Shown here piece by piece: positions 1 through 13,100 of a stretch of DNA of 64,000 bases (positions are counted from its first letter, which is position 1; the number at the start of each line of letters is the position of its first letter). A model generated the notes under the pieces. The model saw only the letters and a list, made by a program, of their open reading frames with translations, had not been told where the DNA came from and made no database searches. The position numbers were made by a program, and so were the translations under genes. Source of the DNA: Linepithema humile (taxonomy: Eukaryota > Arthropoda > Insecta > Hymenoptera > Formicidae); NCBI RefSeq assembly GCF_040581485.1, contig NC_090133.1:24950139-25014138 (forward strand). Reading direction: 5' to 3'.

Positions 1-880
1 AAATTGACTATCAAACAAAACTCCATCAATTTTTTATATGAAAAGTTAAGCATCAATCAAGTGCTTTGATTGTAAAATTGGAAAAATTGCAAAAAATGGA
101 GTTAATCAATTTGGCCTCTGAGAGACTTATATAACCGCTTTACATTGAAAAAAACATCAAGCGACGAGACGTGAGGTCGATAAGTTTAACGCAGTTCTTT
201 GTCCTTTCTCGATCTGTCGGATTTATTTTTAAGACGTAAAGTGACCGATTCGACATGAATAGATTAGTAACGAAATCAACAATACACATTGAGAAAAATG
301 TACACGTTACGAAAATTAAATGGTTAAATTATAGAAATTGATGAATCTTTTAATTAGATAAGGAAATTTTATAATATACTATTGCATATTATTTTTGCAT
401 TATTCTCATACAAAAGACGCATTCCTCATCGATTATAATGGTATACCTTACGTGTCGTATACATATAATGTGGCGAAATATTTTATTCAAATATTTGAAA
501 AGATTAGAGGATACATGTAATAATTTGAACAGCTGCTTGATAAATTTATCCCAACATACTTCTGTATTAAAACTTAACGATTCAAAACTTTTGCAAGTAC
601 GAAAGTCCTTTAAATTTTAACGTATCCCTTCAAGCTGAGAGTAATAACTCAGTTTCGAGTCTACCATGCGAATAAGATGACAAGTAAGTTTGCAACTTTG
701 GTTCAAATTAACGTTGCCTGCAGGATCTACATTAAACTTAACATAATATTAAATTGACAAAGATATATCGGACAAGAAGTCATATGTAATATACCTATTT
801 TACATTTATATATTGTCACGTTATAATCTAGAAAACAGAAATTTTGTATAATTATCATTATTTTAGGTTTGCGAGGAAAA
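1..880. other. AT-rich non-coding stretch
   Basis: AT-rich sequence with no open frame of convincing composition. The 60-codon frame at 438-620 has no splice context or recognisable motif. I see nothing further in it. Confidence 0.5.
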
Positions 881-3800
881 TCTATAAGATCGCAGCTGAA
901 TAAGATATTTCAGTTCTCAGTTCTAATTCTCTCTTTCCACTGAGCACAATCAATATCATTCGAAAGCGAAATGAAGAGAGTACATGTGTAGATTCGCTCG
1001 AATACCTCAGCAAAGCTCAAACCGCCGGTAGACTCGAGCATGCCAATCTCCGGTTGCGACTGGAAAATTAGAAGACTCCCCGCGGTAGAGAAGGAGCTAA
1101 GACCCCCCCCCCCTCCCCCCCTCTCGATCTTTGAAATTTCAGTTAGCCGCACTGCCGCACACAAGTGATAGCCGGCGAAGCCGGTGTACCGCGCCGTATC
1201 CTAAATTGATTCCATTTCAACCTCCAGTATCTTATATCCGCAATCGATTTGGCGATAGCGAGATTCGCGAAATCACGTAATTCCGCAAGAAGAGCCTCCC
1301 CGGGTGCGACAGGCGATCCTGATACTCCTGACTCGGTGCAGGCGCCCGCGCGCACACACATCTATACACACACATAATCTATTACACACAACCGCACGGC
1401 GCCGCGGCCACATCCGCGCAGTGCCGCCGCATAGAAGGCAGAGGCGAAGTCGCTCTTCACCCTCGATTCCGGGATCGTAACGATCGTATTTCGGCGACGT
1501 CAGGGGTCGGAGGATAGGGCGGCGGCATCGAGGTGGCGAGGATATATCGTCGCTACAACGAGCTTCGATCACTTCGAGAGCTTTCCTCAATGGCCTCCGA
1601 CCGACGCCACGCTTCGCCGCCGGAGTACGGCATAAATCGCCGACTCCTTACCCCGCGCGGACGCCCGCGTCTAGATTTACCGAGAAAGAAAGAGAGAGAG
1701 AGAGAGAAAGAGCCGCGGCGAAATACAGTAATTCGGTACATACACTGCGGTGATCTTATAACCAGGGGTTATCGCATCGGTGAAAGACGCTTTACTCGTT
1801 CATTCGCTTATTATTTACTTAAGGTGTACTTATTCACAACGGTACTCGTATCTTCAGGTGGCTTTGCTTCCCGCGTATATTGCAAAGGTCGCGAGGGAGA
1901 TGAGCAAAGGGAAAGCGAAAGAGCGAAAGAGAGAGAGAGAGAGAGAGAGAGGGAATCAGGTCTTGGGAGGCTTCGTCGTTACGAGCGATGAGCTGCGCTT
2001 TAATTAACCATGGATCAAAGCCGCGCTTAATGGAAGCCAACGATATCCGGGCGCACAGGGCAGACCTCGAGAAAAGGAATCAAAAGCAGAGTCGGCGGGA
2101 GTCAGAGGGAAGCGTGTCGTTTGAAAAACTCGTACGCGCGCGTATGACTTTTCGGCCGACTGACTCCTGAATTGTCGAGGAGCCTCGCCGCGTGTTCGCG
2201 CACGAATTCTGCGATTTCTAGCGGATGAGCGGATGTGAAAAGTAAAAAAGAGAAGCGGACGGAAGGACGTGTGGCGACGCATATCACGGTTATGTGCGCC
2301 TGAAGCAACGGGCTTTAAATATTCGCGTGTGTCGACGTGTGATCCGATACGATCAAACAAGCTCGCGCGGCTTGCAAATCCGGTTGAGATCGTTCATTCA
2401 AAACCGTTGTGCAAAACCATCGAGAGTTCTTCGCTGATATGAACAGGCGTAATATACTCGATGGGTTTGTGTTGAATTTTTAGCAATATCCTGTGCTTTA
2501 ACACTCCGCCGTGCATCTCCTGCTTTTTTGAAAATGAAATTGAATGGAAAATTGTCATATGCCTTTCTCAAAGTCGATTAGATGTGTTTTTAATAACATT
2601 ATTATTCGCAATGTCAAAACTTTTCCTGTTAATTATAAGTTGGCATTCAATTGCGACATGCGCGATAGTTATCTATAATTATTACGATTTTGCACGTCAC
2701 AATTATAATCGGGAACAAATGAAAAGAATAGTTTGTATTTGAAATTAATTGACACCGGTCAATTAATTTCACTGAAATTGGCCGAGATTTTTTATTACTT
2801 TCCTCTCAACGTTTCGAGAAACATTAATATCTCGGCTTTAATATGAAATCAGGTATTCTCGCAATACTCTAATAATATCACAGATCGATCTGACAGTGAA
2901 TATTGGAAAACCTCATGAATATCATTCGCTCGGACGTATGTTCTGTGATTGGCCATAACTCTATCCTTACGCCATAACGCAAGGAAGCGACCATCGAATT
3001 CCCACCGAATACGTTCGTGCAGCCACTCACATTCTTCCACTTTGGCAACCGATCGCCATTTTATACGGGAACGAATTGTTTTTCACGGGCCGTAAAACGG
3101 CACGAGGGTGACACCGCGTCAGAATTGTAAGATCCTCGTTTTGTGAGATCTCGTCTCCGAGATCCTTTTTCGCAGACCGTCGGCCATCACCGAAGACGCG
3201 GTATTACTTGTGTACTTCTTTCACGACTTGAAACTTTACCGCTGGATCAGCTTGCGACTTGAAGAAACGCCTGGTAGAGTTTCTCTCCGCTCGAACTCGC
3301 GCGCCCGCCCGTCCGTCCGTCTCGCCCGTCGCGAGCGTAGAAACGCATAAAACAAGACCGGGAACCGGCGGTTGTGGCGGATGAATAGTAATAGATCGAC
3401 TCGAGTTGCAGAACGCGTATCGAGATATTCACACGCTCGTTTATCACCATCGAAAGCTATTTTATCTTTATGATACGTTAAGCGACTACCAATGCCACGT
3501 TACACGAGAGACTTTAACTCCGCGCCTGCTCCGCGCATCGGCCGCGCAATGATCGAAAAGGAATAGATTTATGCCGGATATGGCGCGAGTTCCCGTTAAC
3601 GCGAGGAAATACGATTCGATATATTCGCTCGTATATTCCTCGCGTGATATCCATTTCGCGTCTCGAATAGCGTAGTTATTTATGAAACGCGCATCTTGTC
3701 GTGAGGTTTCGTTTTTCTCTTTTTTTTTGTTTTTTTTTTTTTTGTTTTTTGAAGTGTGTGTTTCGAGCGCCTTTATCTTCGGTCGCTGCGACTTCCGACA

Positions 3801-5900
3801 CGCCGATGTGAAAAATTGACCATGGTCGCGACGTCGTCATCAACATCCGTCTTCCTTACGCTCTCTGCAGCGGAAGAACGTGAATCGCGCGAATGCGTCC
3901 TGCCACACGCTGTCATTCCCCGTGCATTTCTCAGCATTAACCCGCGCGTTTACGTCGCCGTACTCATTCATCCGTGCCACCATCCATTTCTTCAGGAATC
4001 TCTCGTCGGTCTCGTCGGTTCACCATTTCCATAATGCAGCCGATCCGGCGAAAGTGACACGGACGCGCCGAAAAACGCGCCAAATTAAACACATCGTTTC
4101 AACCGCAAACCGCGCGCACGACACGCTCGTTGCCGCTGCATTTCCCGCGTGGAGTCGATTAAACGCGGAAGAAGCGCGTGACGGAAATTTTAACGAAAAG
4201 CCCCTCTCCGATGTACGAAGTTGGCTCTCGCATACTTTTCAGCATGCATTCCTCGCCTCCTCGCCCTCTCCCCTTCATTCCTGACGCGACACTCTTCTTG
4301 GAAAGCGTCGCGTCTCCTTCCTCAGGTGACAGGTTGCCGGGGGAGGTAAAGTATTGAAAAAGTTTTACCTCTTCCGATAATTTTTTACCGTCCGTTTCCT
4401 CCTTTTTTCGGCCACATAAGCCTTTTCGCTTCCCCTCCTTTCACTCCCCCCTCAGTTAATATCAAGCCAGCGAGTCCGACAGGGCCGACCAATCGGGGGT
4501 TGGTGGCCGGTTGGCGCATAAAACGCGACCTATCGCCGGCAGCTTGGAAATAATCGGAATAAAGTGATTCCCGGAATAATAGCGCAGTTGCAACTGTGCT
4601 TCCTCTCTCCCCCTCCACCCGCCGTGTTCCGTCTCTCTTCATCACCCTACGCGCGCCCCTTTCGTCACCCGAAATATAGCGGAAGACGAGAAAGGGGGAT
4701 GTCGGTACGTTATGGAATCACATTGTGTAGCATCCAGGTCAACAATATATACTCTTCCTCGGTCGTAGAGCATAATGGAACGTCGAATAAGTAGGTGCAC
4801 GCGGCACCGAGGGTGACGCAGCGACGGGGGGGGGGGGGGGGAGGACGTACGCTACGACCGGGATTTTATTTTGCAACGTCATTCGTCATGGATTATACAC
4901 CCGAGTCTCGTTCTGCCTGGCGACTCTATCCCGCCGCCGCCGTCGCTGCCGCCGCCGCGCTTCCTCGTCATCTATTCCGGCGCGCCGGCTTCTGGATTAA
5001 GTGCTATATCCGCGAGGAGCCGCCCGGTTATTATTAATGCGGCAAATTACTCAGCGAATTCCCTCGCATATCTCGCTCCCCCCCCCCCCCCCTCTCCCTT
5101 CGAGTCCCGTCTCCCGGATTCTCCCGCGGCTCTCCCTCCCTCCCTTTTGCCCGTTCGTCGAATGAATTTACAACGCTTCGAGAGAGGAAGAGGGAGAGAG
5201 AAAGGCCGAGGCAGACGGAGAAAGAGGGAAAGTAGCAAGCGGCGGCAGGGACGATCGGCCCCGGAACGAAGACGTTCGCAGGAGGTTCCGCTTTACCGCC
5301 CGTCTCGCATAGCTCGCGCTACTCTATAGACTCCGAGCAGTCTCCCGCGCCGTTCTTCATCGCTCAAACGATGACAAGTGATGCTGACTGATGTTCGCCG
5401 CATAAGCGCGTGCCCACCACCACCATCACCGATCCTCATCTACTATCCGCAAAATCGCTCATCCTCCCGCGCGAACGAACGAACGAGCGAGGATGGGGAT
5501 CCACGCGAAATGCTTGTAATGGAACGCGATGGAAAAAAAGTGACGGCTACACCCAGCCACGCGAAGTCTGATACGGCGCCGTTTTCGAAACGGCGCGAGA
5601 GACAGACGAGAGGGATGTTATTAATTCTGGGACCGCGCGCCGCGAGACAAGTACGGATAATGATGAAGACTTAAAACGCACAATGGGAAGCGGCGTTGCG
5701 GCTGACACGCGAAAATAAGAGCGACGAGCGGCACTTTTAGTCATGCACGATCACAGCGGATTCCGAGTAAACAAGCTGATGTTTTATGCAGCGTTACGGA
5801 TGCATTATATCTCGAAGCGTGACAGAACTGTCTTGTGCCAGTGGATTTAACGATCTAAAGAACCCCCGACGTGCTCGAACGAACGAAAAACGCAACGAAA
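881..5900. other. CpG-rich low-complexity block without a supported gene
   Basis: The base composition changes abruptly to GC- and CpG-rich DNA. It carries homopolymer runs (C-rich near 1091-1116, G near 4827-4842, C near 5087-5099), AG-rich tracts (about 1685-1710, 1929-1951, 5180-5235), CCG repeats near 4929-4957 and T-rich runs near 3719-3746. Many long frames occur on both strands here. They are Arg/Ser/Pro-rich, overlap one another and look like by-products of GC-rich simple sequence. The block could be a promoter or 5' exon region of a gene lying to the left, but nothing in the sequence proves that. Confidence 0.4.
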
Positions 5901-6610
5901 TAGATTTCAACTTCATACACTTATCAGATCGTTTAGACTTTATGTGACAATTTTGCTTACTCAAAATTCGTAGTATTTTTTTTTTCTAGAAATTTTTCTT
6001 TGCGTAACAATTGGAGTGTCGTGAAAATTTCACGCAATACTCTGCGTGATAAATCAAAACGCGGTAATCTACAGTAATCTGCGGAGAATAATGGAGATGG
6101 TGGCAAACGAGCTCACGTATTTAGGCATTTACTTTTTCCGCGGTTTCTCTCGCGAGAGACAAGATAAGGAAAATTTCGTTCTGATTTAAAACTTAGAAGC
6201 AATCTCAGAAAGTGCAATTTCTTTCAAAGAAATTGCAGCTATTAGCGGGGGAACTTGTATAAAAGTTCTGCCGTTTAGATTTAATTCCCGCTGCAGTATA
6301 TCGCATTTATCGGCGGTAACTGCGCAACTTTTAACTCGTCTCGCTCATACGAAATTGACGAAGAGCTCTGGACCGCACTCTGGGCGCGCGGTGTTGGTGA
6401 CGTAAATCAGCGCGGTGTTACTATTTTTTTCCATGAGTAAGAACCGTCGGGTGTAGCACGAGTGTAGCATAAAAATGCGTAAAATAAAAAAAGAGAGGGG
6501 GGGGGAGGGGGAGAAAGACCAGGTACAACTGGCGAGTTGCGGCTCGCATTTTAAATGTAAGGCCGCAGGCAGGCCGTGGTTTGGTCAACGTTGCATCATT
6601 TTATCGTTAC

Positions 6611-6629
6611 CGCGCGCGCGCGCGCGCGC
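6611..6629. repeat. CG dinucleotide repeat
   Basis: An uninterrupted alternating C-G tract directly after ttatcgttac. Alternating CG of this length can adopt Z-DNA and is unusual in an AT-rich genome, where CpG loss normally erodes it. Confidence 0.85.
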
Positions 6630-9600
6630 TGGATAATGTTAAGCGACTCTTGTTTTATCCATCGCAGCGCGAGTGCATTATTTTACGAGACGCCGAACGC
6701 GGTAACGTGAGCATCGGATAACCGTAAAGTATCGTTAGTCGCTCTTGCAATATTTCCGTTAACTCCAAATTACCTATTTACACGGCAGCATCTATCGCCC
6801 GCTCGATTACTTTTTTATGATTGCCACGTTTGCGGCAACGCAGACATTTGTTGCGATCATGTGCAGCTAGCGTACGTTCGCGTTTCATCGGACGTTAAAC
6901 ATTTCAGGCCATTTATCAGTATGAAATTTATATGCATATCTTTATACGCAATTTCGCTCCCGCGGTTTTTCACCGACTTCATTTATTATACTCTCATAAA
7001 CTTCGAGCGCTGTTTTTCAATATGTCGAACTTGGCTGTTTACGCTCGCATCTGCCGGTGCGATTTTTTAAATGTAATTTCAATAGCAGTCCTTTCGTATT
7101 TGTTTCGAAACTCGTTTCGTATGATCATTTTGCAGTGTTATTATAGAAACTATTACGGCTGCGTATATCGCTCGTTAAATAAATACACGTACTAACGAAA
7201 ACAACGATTAACAGATCGATTCTTCAAAATCTGATGGTCCGAAAATAGTTATGAATTTGACAGAATATATTGCTTTTGTTTCTCATTGAAAAGCATATAG
7301 AGAAAAATTTCTCTTGATTTTAAATGATACAGTTGTTCCACGTAACGTGATACGAATAATCTTTAACCAGTAATATAAAACTTAATGGTTTAAGAAAATG
7401 TTGAAATTGTTTGTTTCTTTTTCTCCCCCGTTGCGCAAGAAGTTTACTCGAATTACTGAAACAGTGCAATCAACTGAACATTTGTGAAACGTATTTCGCG
7501 GTGTGTACCATCGTTTACAAAAAAGTTTGATTAGTTTTATCGAGTTTTATGAATGCAGCGAACGGTTAAAAACAAAATCTAATTTCGGTCTCTATCGTTG
7601 CCGTTATTGGAAAAGAAAATTGCAATGTAAACAATAAAATAGATCTATAAAGTGAATGACGATGATACAGGCGAGTGAATTTTCAGAAATAATTTGACTA
7701 CTTGTACGACCGTAACTTTCAGTGATGAATAAAATAATAATTGTTAATCCAACTCATATTACAGCACGCGATTAATTACAAACACGTTGAAAATACTGCA
7801 TAAAGTCGTAATATTGTATTTACGCAAACATGAGAAGAGATTACCTTTTTATTAAAAAAAGTTCAACACTTTTTACACAATTCTGTAAAATAAAAGTTTT
7901 TTTTTCGTAGATAATGTGTTACAAACATAAGCCGCTATTAAATAGGTTGCATGAATGGAACATTATTGAGTAGCTTTTACACAAACAAATATCTTTTATT
8001 TTCTATCTCTTTTCAACCTCATTGCGCCTGAACTGCGATGTAATCTCGATGATCATTTATCCGAAAAAGCGGAGGAAATACGAAGGCGCATTGACACGGT
8101 TGCGGTATGCTTAAAAATGGGCTGCGCGCGCGAATTGAACGCATCGATCTCGTTTGACTTGTGCTCACCGGCTATGTGCATCGCAACGTTACCAAATGAC
8201 ACGGCGAGATATCGAGATATTCCGGGAAAAGTTGCTGAAGTAGGGTGAAGTGGCCGGCGCAGCCGAACGGTAAAAATCGGACAACAGACAACCGTTTCCG
8301 CTGTACCGCTTTTGTCGCGATGGGGAAATTCCTTAGCCGCGTCCACCTTCAAGTAGGACGTCGCGCGACATGTACGGTATGAGAGAGGGTACATCCGGCT
8401 TCCCGGGAATCTCAAGCGATTTTCCCGTGCTGGCCATTTCCTCGGCGCGATATCGGAATTCAATTCTCTTTGTCGGAGCTACGTGTACGACGCGTGTAAT
8501 TTGTTTCGCGAGCCATTCATCCGCGAAGCGCATTCACGATTGATCTATATTTCCGGCGCGATATGAATTAAATCTCGGAGGCTCGTATTAAGCCACTGGC
8601 GCTTGTTCCGCAATCAACGACTGATAATTGATAACGCGGCCAAATTAACAGGTTAAAGTCGGGATTTCCGCGCGCCGTTACTGCGAAAAGTACTCGCACA
8701 AGCAGAATTCGCAATTAAGACGGAATTTATAATTTCCGAAGTTGCGCGGCACGAAGAGAGGATGATTGCGGTTGAATCGTGCATTTCGGTTCTTAATCGC
8801 CGGCATCAATAACTGCGGACGTGCGCTGATTGATCGAGCGTGTTTGACAACACAGCAATTTCGCATCGCCTGCGTAAACAAATTTAACGTGTAATGAACA
8901 CCCCTCCTTCCTTCCGGTGACCCTTTATCCGAGGGCTTGGACGTTGCCCCATTATCGAAGCTCATTCGGGCAGCTTGCAACTTCTCCCTTTGCTTACTCG
9001 GAGTTTTTTTAATCTTCCACATGTTAAACAGCGTGATAATTAAATCGCCGATAAAATTACAGTTCAGCAAAAATTTATGGCGATTTATTTCAGAAAAAAA
9101 TGCCTAATTTTTTAATGTATTTGATGCTGCATTTTTTTAAATTGCGTCTCGTTATTTCTTAGAACTTGTGATTTTGCTACGTGAATCGTTATTGAGACGA
9201 GCAAAATTGTATATTTCTTAATTGATGACAAATTTTATTGCTAATTGATCATTAGGTTTAATTATCAAACTGTTCGGCGTAGTAAATCTAAGACCGTTAA
9301 TCCAGTGTGGTTGGCCCCACATTAATGGCTACAGAGGGATCTGATTCGTGCAACTGGCCCACGGGATCGTGTCTATGGCTTCGGATGTGATCCCTAGGCT
9401 AGCTTTAATTGAAGGATCTGGTCCGTGGATTTCGTTCCGGACTCGGAATCATGCGCATCCAGCATTCCGCTCTAAGGGGGAGAGAGATTTGCGCTTAAGT
9501 ATTCATACGTTTGAATTACGGCTTGTTTTCTTTTAATTTTCAGAATTAACTTTTAACTTGAGCGCATAATTTCCGCGGTCTGAACGCGCCACCGCGTGAT

Positions 9601-10140
9601 ACGATTCCGCTCGTTCGAAGTGTACGTAACGTTCTGCGTTTATTACGATAAAATGCCACAGTTTCGGAAACTCGCGGGAGCTTTAAACTACGCTACTCTA
9701 TGGGTATCTATTTAGGCGAGATTTCAGGATACTTCCTAAGTCGATTATGGGAGAAAAGTATTACGTCGCAGTCTACGGCGCTATAATAGCCTCGTGCTTA
9801 CAGCCCTAGCGTGAAGCGCGGCGGGATCGCACGCCGCTGCCGTTATATGCATCCCGTAAATCAGCTTTGTCAGAAAGCGCGGAAAATACACCCATTTAAC
9901 ACGGTCCATCACCTTTAAGCCCAGCATCGGAGCGTCATCGAGACGCGTTCGAACCGATAGCTAGGCATTAAATACGTCCGCGTGCACACGTAATTCCCGC
10001 CTCTGTCGGTCGCGTATCGTATACGAAATTACATTTCCAATAATCCCAGCGGCGGCAGGCAGCGGAGCGCCCAATCGCAAAACACGTTCCTTCGCGCAAA
10101 TCTCCCTTTACTCGCCGCGCCGTTTTTCCGTTCGCGCTTT

Positions 10141-10195
10141 CCTCTCTCTCACTCTCACTCTCTCTCTCCCTCTCTCCCTCTCTCTTCCCGCCACC
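10141..10195. repeat. CT-rich microsatellite
   Basis: Imperfect CT/CCT repeats within a CpG-rich patch. The purine-rich complement produces the Glu/Arg/Ser-rich spurious frame seen on the minus strand. Confidence 0.8.
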
Positions 10196-13100
10196 CCCTT
10201 CGCCCGCGTGCTCGTCCTTTTTTCGCCTTTGACACGTTCTACATGCGAGCGTCCTCTTACGCCCATCCGCGCCCCTTTTTCTCGTACATACCGTGGCCAT
10301 GTGTCGCGACGTTAAATTCCAGTGAAATCCGAGACGGAAGCGCACCTGCCCGCATGACGACACGATTGCGAGCTGCGCTCTCGAACTGTTCGACCATTCG
10401 CACGTAATGCACCGCGAATGTTGGACATGCGAGAACTGTGTCTGGATTAATAGTCATATTTTTTCGATTAAATCCCGAGAAGTTCCTATTTCCAATTTTT
10501 TCTCAATTTTGGGTTGCGTGTAATGTTCTTTTTTTTTTTTTTTTTTTTTTTTTTAAGTAATACAAAAAGAAGATGTTCGAAAAATAAAAAAAAATTTTAA
10601 CTTACTCTGCAATCGTTTAAAATGAAGGAGAGAATCTAGCGGATTCAACATGTTTGATTTGTTCTGATTTGTAATTATAACTTTTGGAAAGTATAAAATA
10701 TATATATATGGATATGAACTGCTAAATAAATGAAACGATATGAAACATGCTGTTATTAATATATATGAACGTTTAATAATGTTTCTATTATTTATTTATA
10801 TAAATAATAATTTATCATGTACATCTACCTTGTACAATATTAGCAATTGGTTGCACGTGCATTAAATTTTGATTGCAAAGATTATAATATGAAGCTGTTT
10901 CCGAAAGAAATAAATCAATCGCTCAATTATTAACTATCTATAGTGATAATCACAAATCATTATTCTACTTTTATTTGACGACTATTTGCATCTTTTGACG
11001 TGAAAATATCGTTGTTAGCACAAAACAATCGTTTGCATTGCGCATGTTTTATTGCGTTTCGCGACATTTGCAAAACTTGCGGTGTAAAAAAGCGACTACC
11101 GTCATCGGGCTTTTACGCGGCCCGGGCGATCGCCCGGCAACCATCGATCGTTAAACGGATTATTTAGCGTACGCATAACCATGAATTTGCACCGCTTATG
11201 CGGCTGCGGTTGCCGACGGTATAATGGCTACACCCAACGTGGCCTGCCAATTACGGTAATCGATGTTTAACGTTTACTATCGAGACAAAAGCCAAACATC
11301 GTGCGGATTCCGTGCTACGGCTCGATACGCAACTATCGCTAAGATCCGTGGACACGCATCTGCTTCTGCCTGAGATCTCATCGTGAGAGTATTCACGCAC
11401 ATGCTGCAGATTGTGTTTATTTAGATGAATAATGTTGCGTAAGCATGTTATCGATAGCACAAATTTGAATTAAAAGCAATATAGATGATGGAACGAATAA
11501 TGAGAGATGACACGATGATTAATGAACCAATACAATGAATAATAACGTTTGTAAAGTTTGACATTTATTTTATATCTGTATCGTTTTTATTATAATTAAA
11601 GATAAGCAATTCATGCGAGATACGATAATCAGAGATTTTAGAATTTTATTTTATCAATTACTATTAATTTATTTTTTAAACTTAATTAACGTTATAGAAA
11701 AATTGGGACAAATTAATACTCAAAAATGGAGACAATCAGTATTTTATTTTTATAAATTGTCTTTTACAAATATTATATAAATTTAAAAACAAGTTATAAA
11801 AATATTTTAACGAAAGTAGAGAATTTTGATTTTATAAAATAAGTTTATTGATTAGATATTCGGAATAATATAATATGTATTTAGGTATTCAAATTAATCG
11901 CTCGATTAAATTTTAAACCCTTAAAATGGCTTTGTTACGCTTCTCGCGTATGAAGTTACAAAATTTCCATTTAGCAGATAGCTTGTTAATATTAGTGATA
12001 ATTAATATGTCACAATTCATTGATTATCAAAACTGGTACGCAGTACAATTAACTACTTTGATCTCATAATGGGCTACGAATATCAAAATCCTGTCTCATT
12101 TAACTTTGATATCTCTGTATCCAGGCGGATGCGTCGAATAATTAAAGCCAGAATCATTATGCAAGGTAACACGACCACTAACCGCATCAATGTCCTTTTT
12201 AGTTATACACTAAATGACATTTATGATAATCATTTTCACACATTGCGAGAGATTGATAGCGATGTAGCGAAGAAAGATACCGATGGTCCAAGACATCAAA
12301 GTATAAAAGAGAACAATTAATCATACTTTATCAAGCATCAATCAATAGCCGGCTCTTTTCGAGTATTAATTTGTCAAGTAACTTGACACGCTATCGTGAA
12401 AAAACATTATCTTCAGAAAGGTGAAAGATAAGATAAAAATGACCAAAATTTGTTGTACAAGAGCTGGAACTAATAAAAATTAACAAACATTTCTTATTTA
12501 ATATATTAATTTGTATTTTTAATGATACTAAATCTTAAATTTGAGCAATATTTTTTATTTTTTGAATTCAAAAAACATTAATTGAAACAACGCGAGTGCG
12601 CACTATGGAAATTATTTAAAATTATCATCATTGTGCTATTGTACAATTTACCGGTGCATTATTATGTATAATCAATACAATTTAAATTAATAGGAATTAC
12701 TTTCTAATAGATTCAATACATTGTTGTGATACTGATGTGCTCTTAAAAATTAAAAATTTTTGATCAATGGTTTATTTCTTCTAGATAAAAGCATACAATA
12801 TCGATTTTCACGAAAACTATGTATTTTGGGTTGCCAATATCATTCTGTATTTGCAATATCTGAAACATCAGATTTCCGCGATTTGCAGAGATATACGAGT
12901 ACGTGCAACACAATCCCACTCTGTAAAAAGTTGTGCAAATTTATCTTGGTTAGTTCGCATCGGACTGAATGAATACTTTCGTGTGCGATACGCGGATCCT
13001 GAAAGGCGATATGTAGGGATCGAACGTGCTTACTACGTGGTTTGACGAAACCATTTCCGATTTATAGCCGATAGAACGTGCTGCAATGGTCCGCAGCGAA

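Noticed and set aside
690..710. tRNA B-box-like ggttcaaat
   Set aside because: The flanking sequence does not form acceptor, D or anticodon stems, and the remainder of the B-box does not match.
1273..2360. Overlapping long frames on both strands (105, 152 and 118 codons)
   Set aside because: They derive from GC-rich and GA/CT simple sequence, overlap each other and show Arg/Ser/Glu runs without any domain.
4871..5329. 152-codon plus-strand frame
   Set aside because: Pro- and Arg-rich product of CCG, poly-C and GA-rich tracts; no conserved feature and no splice logic.
8053..8463. 136-codon minus-strand frame
   Set aside because: It sits in a CpG-rich patch where stops are rare; no recognisable motif and no exon boundaries.
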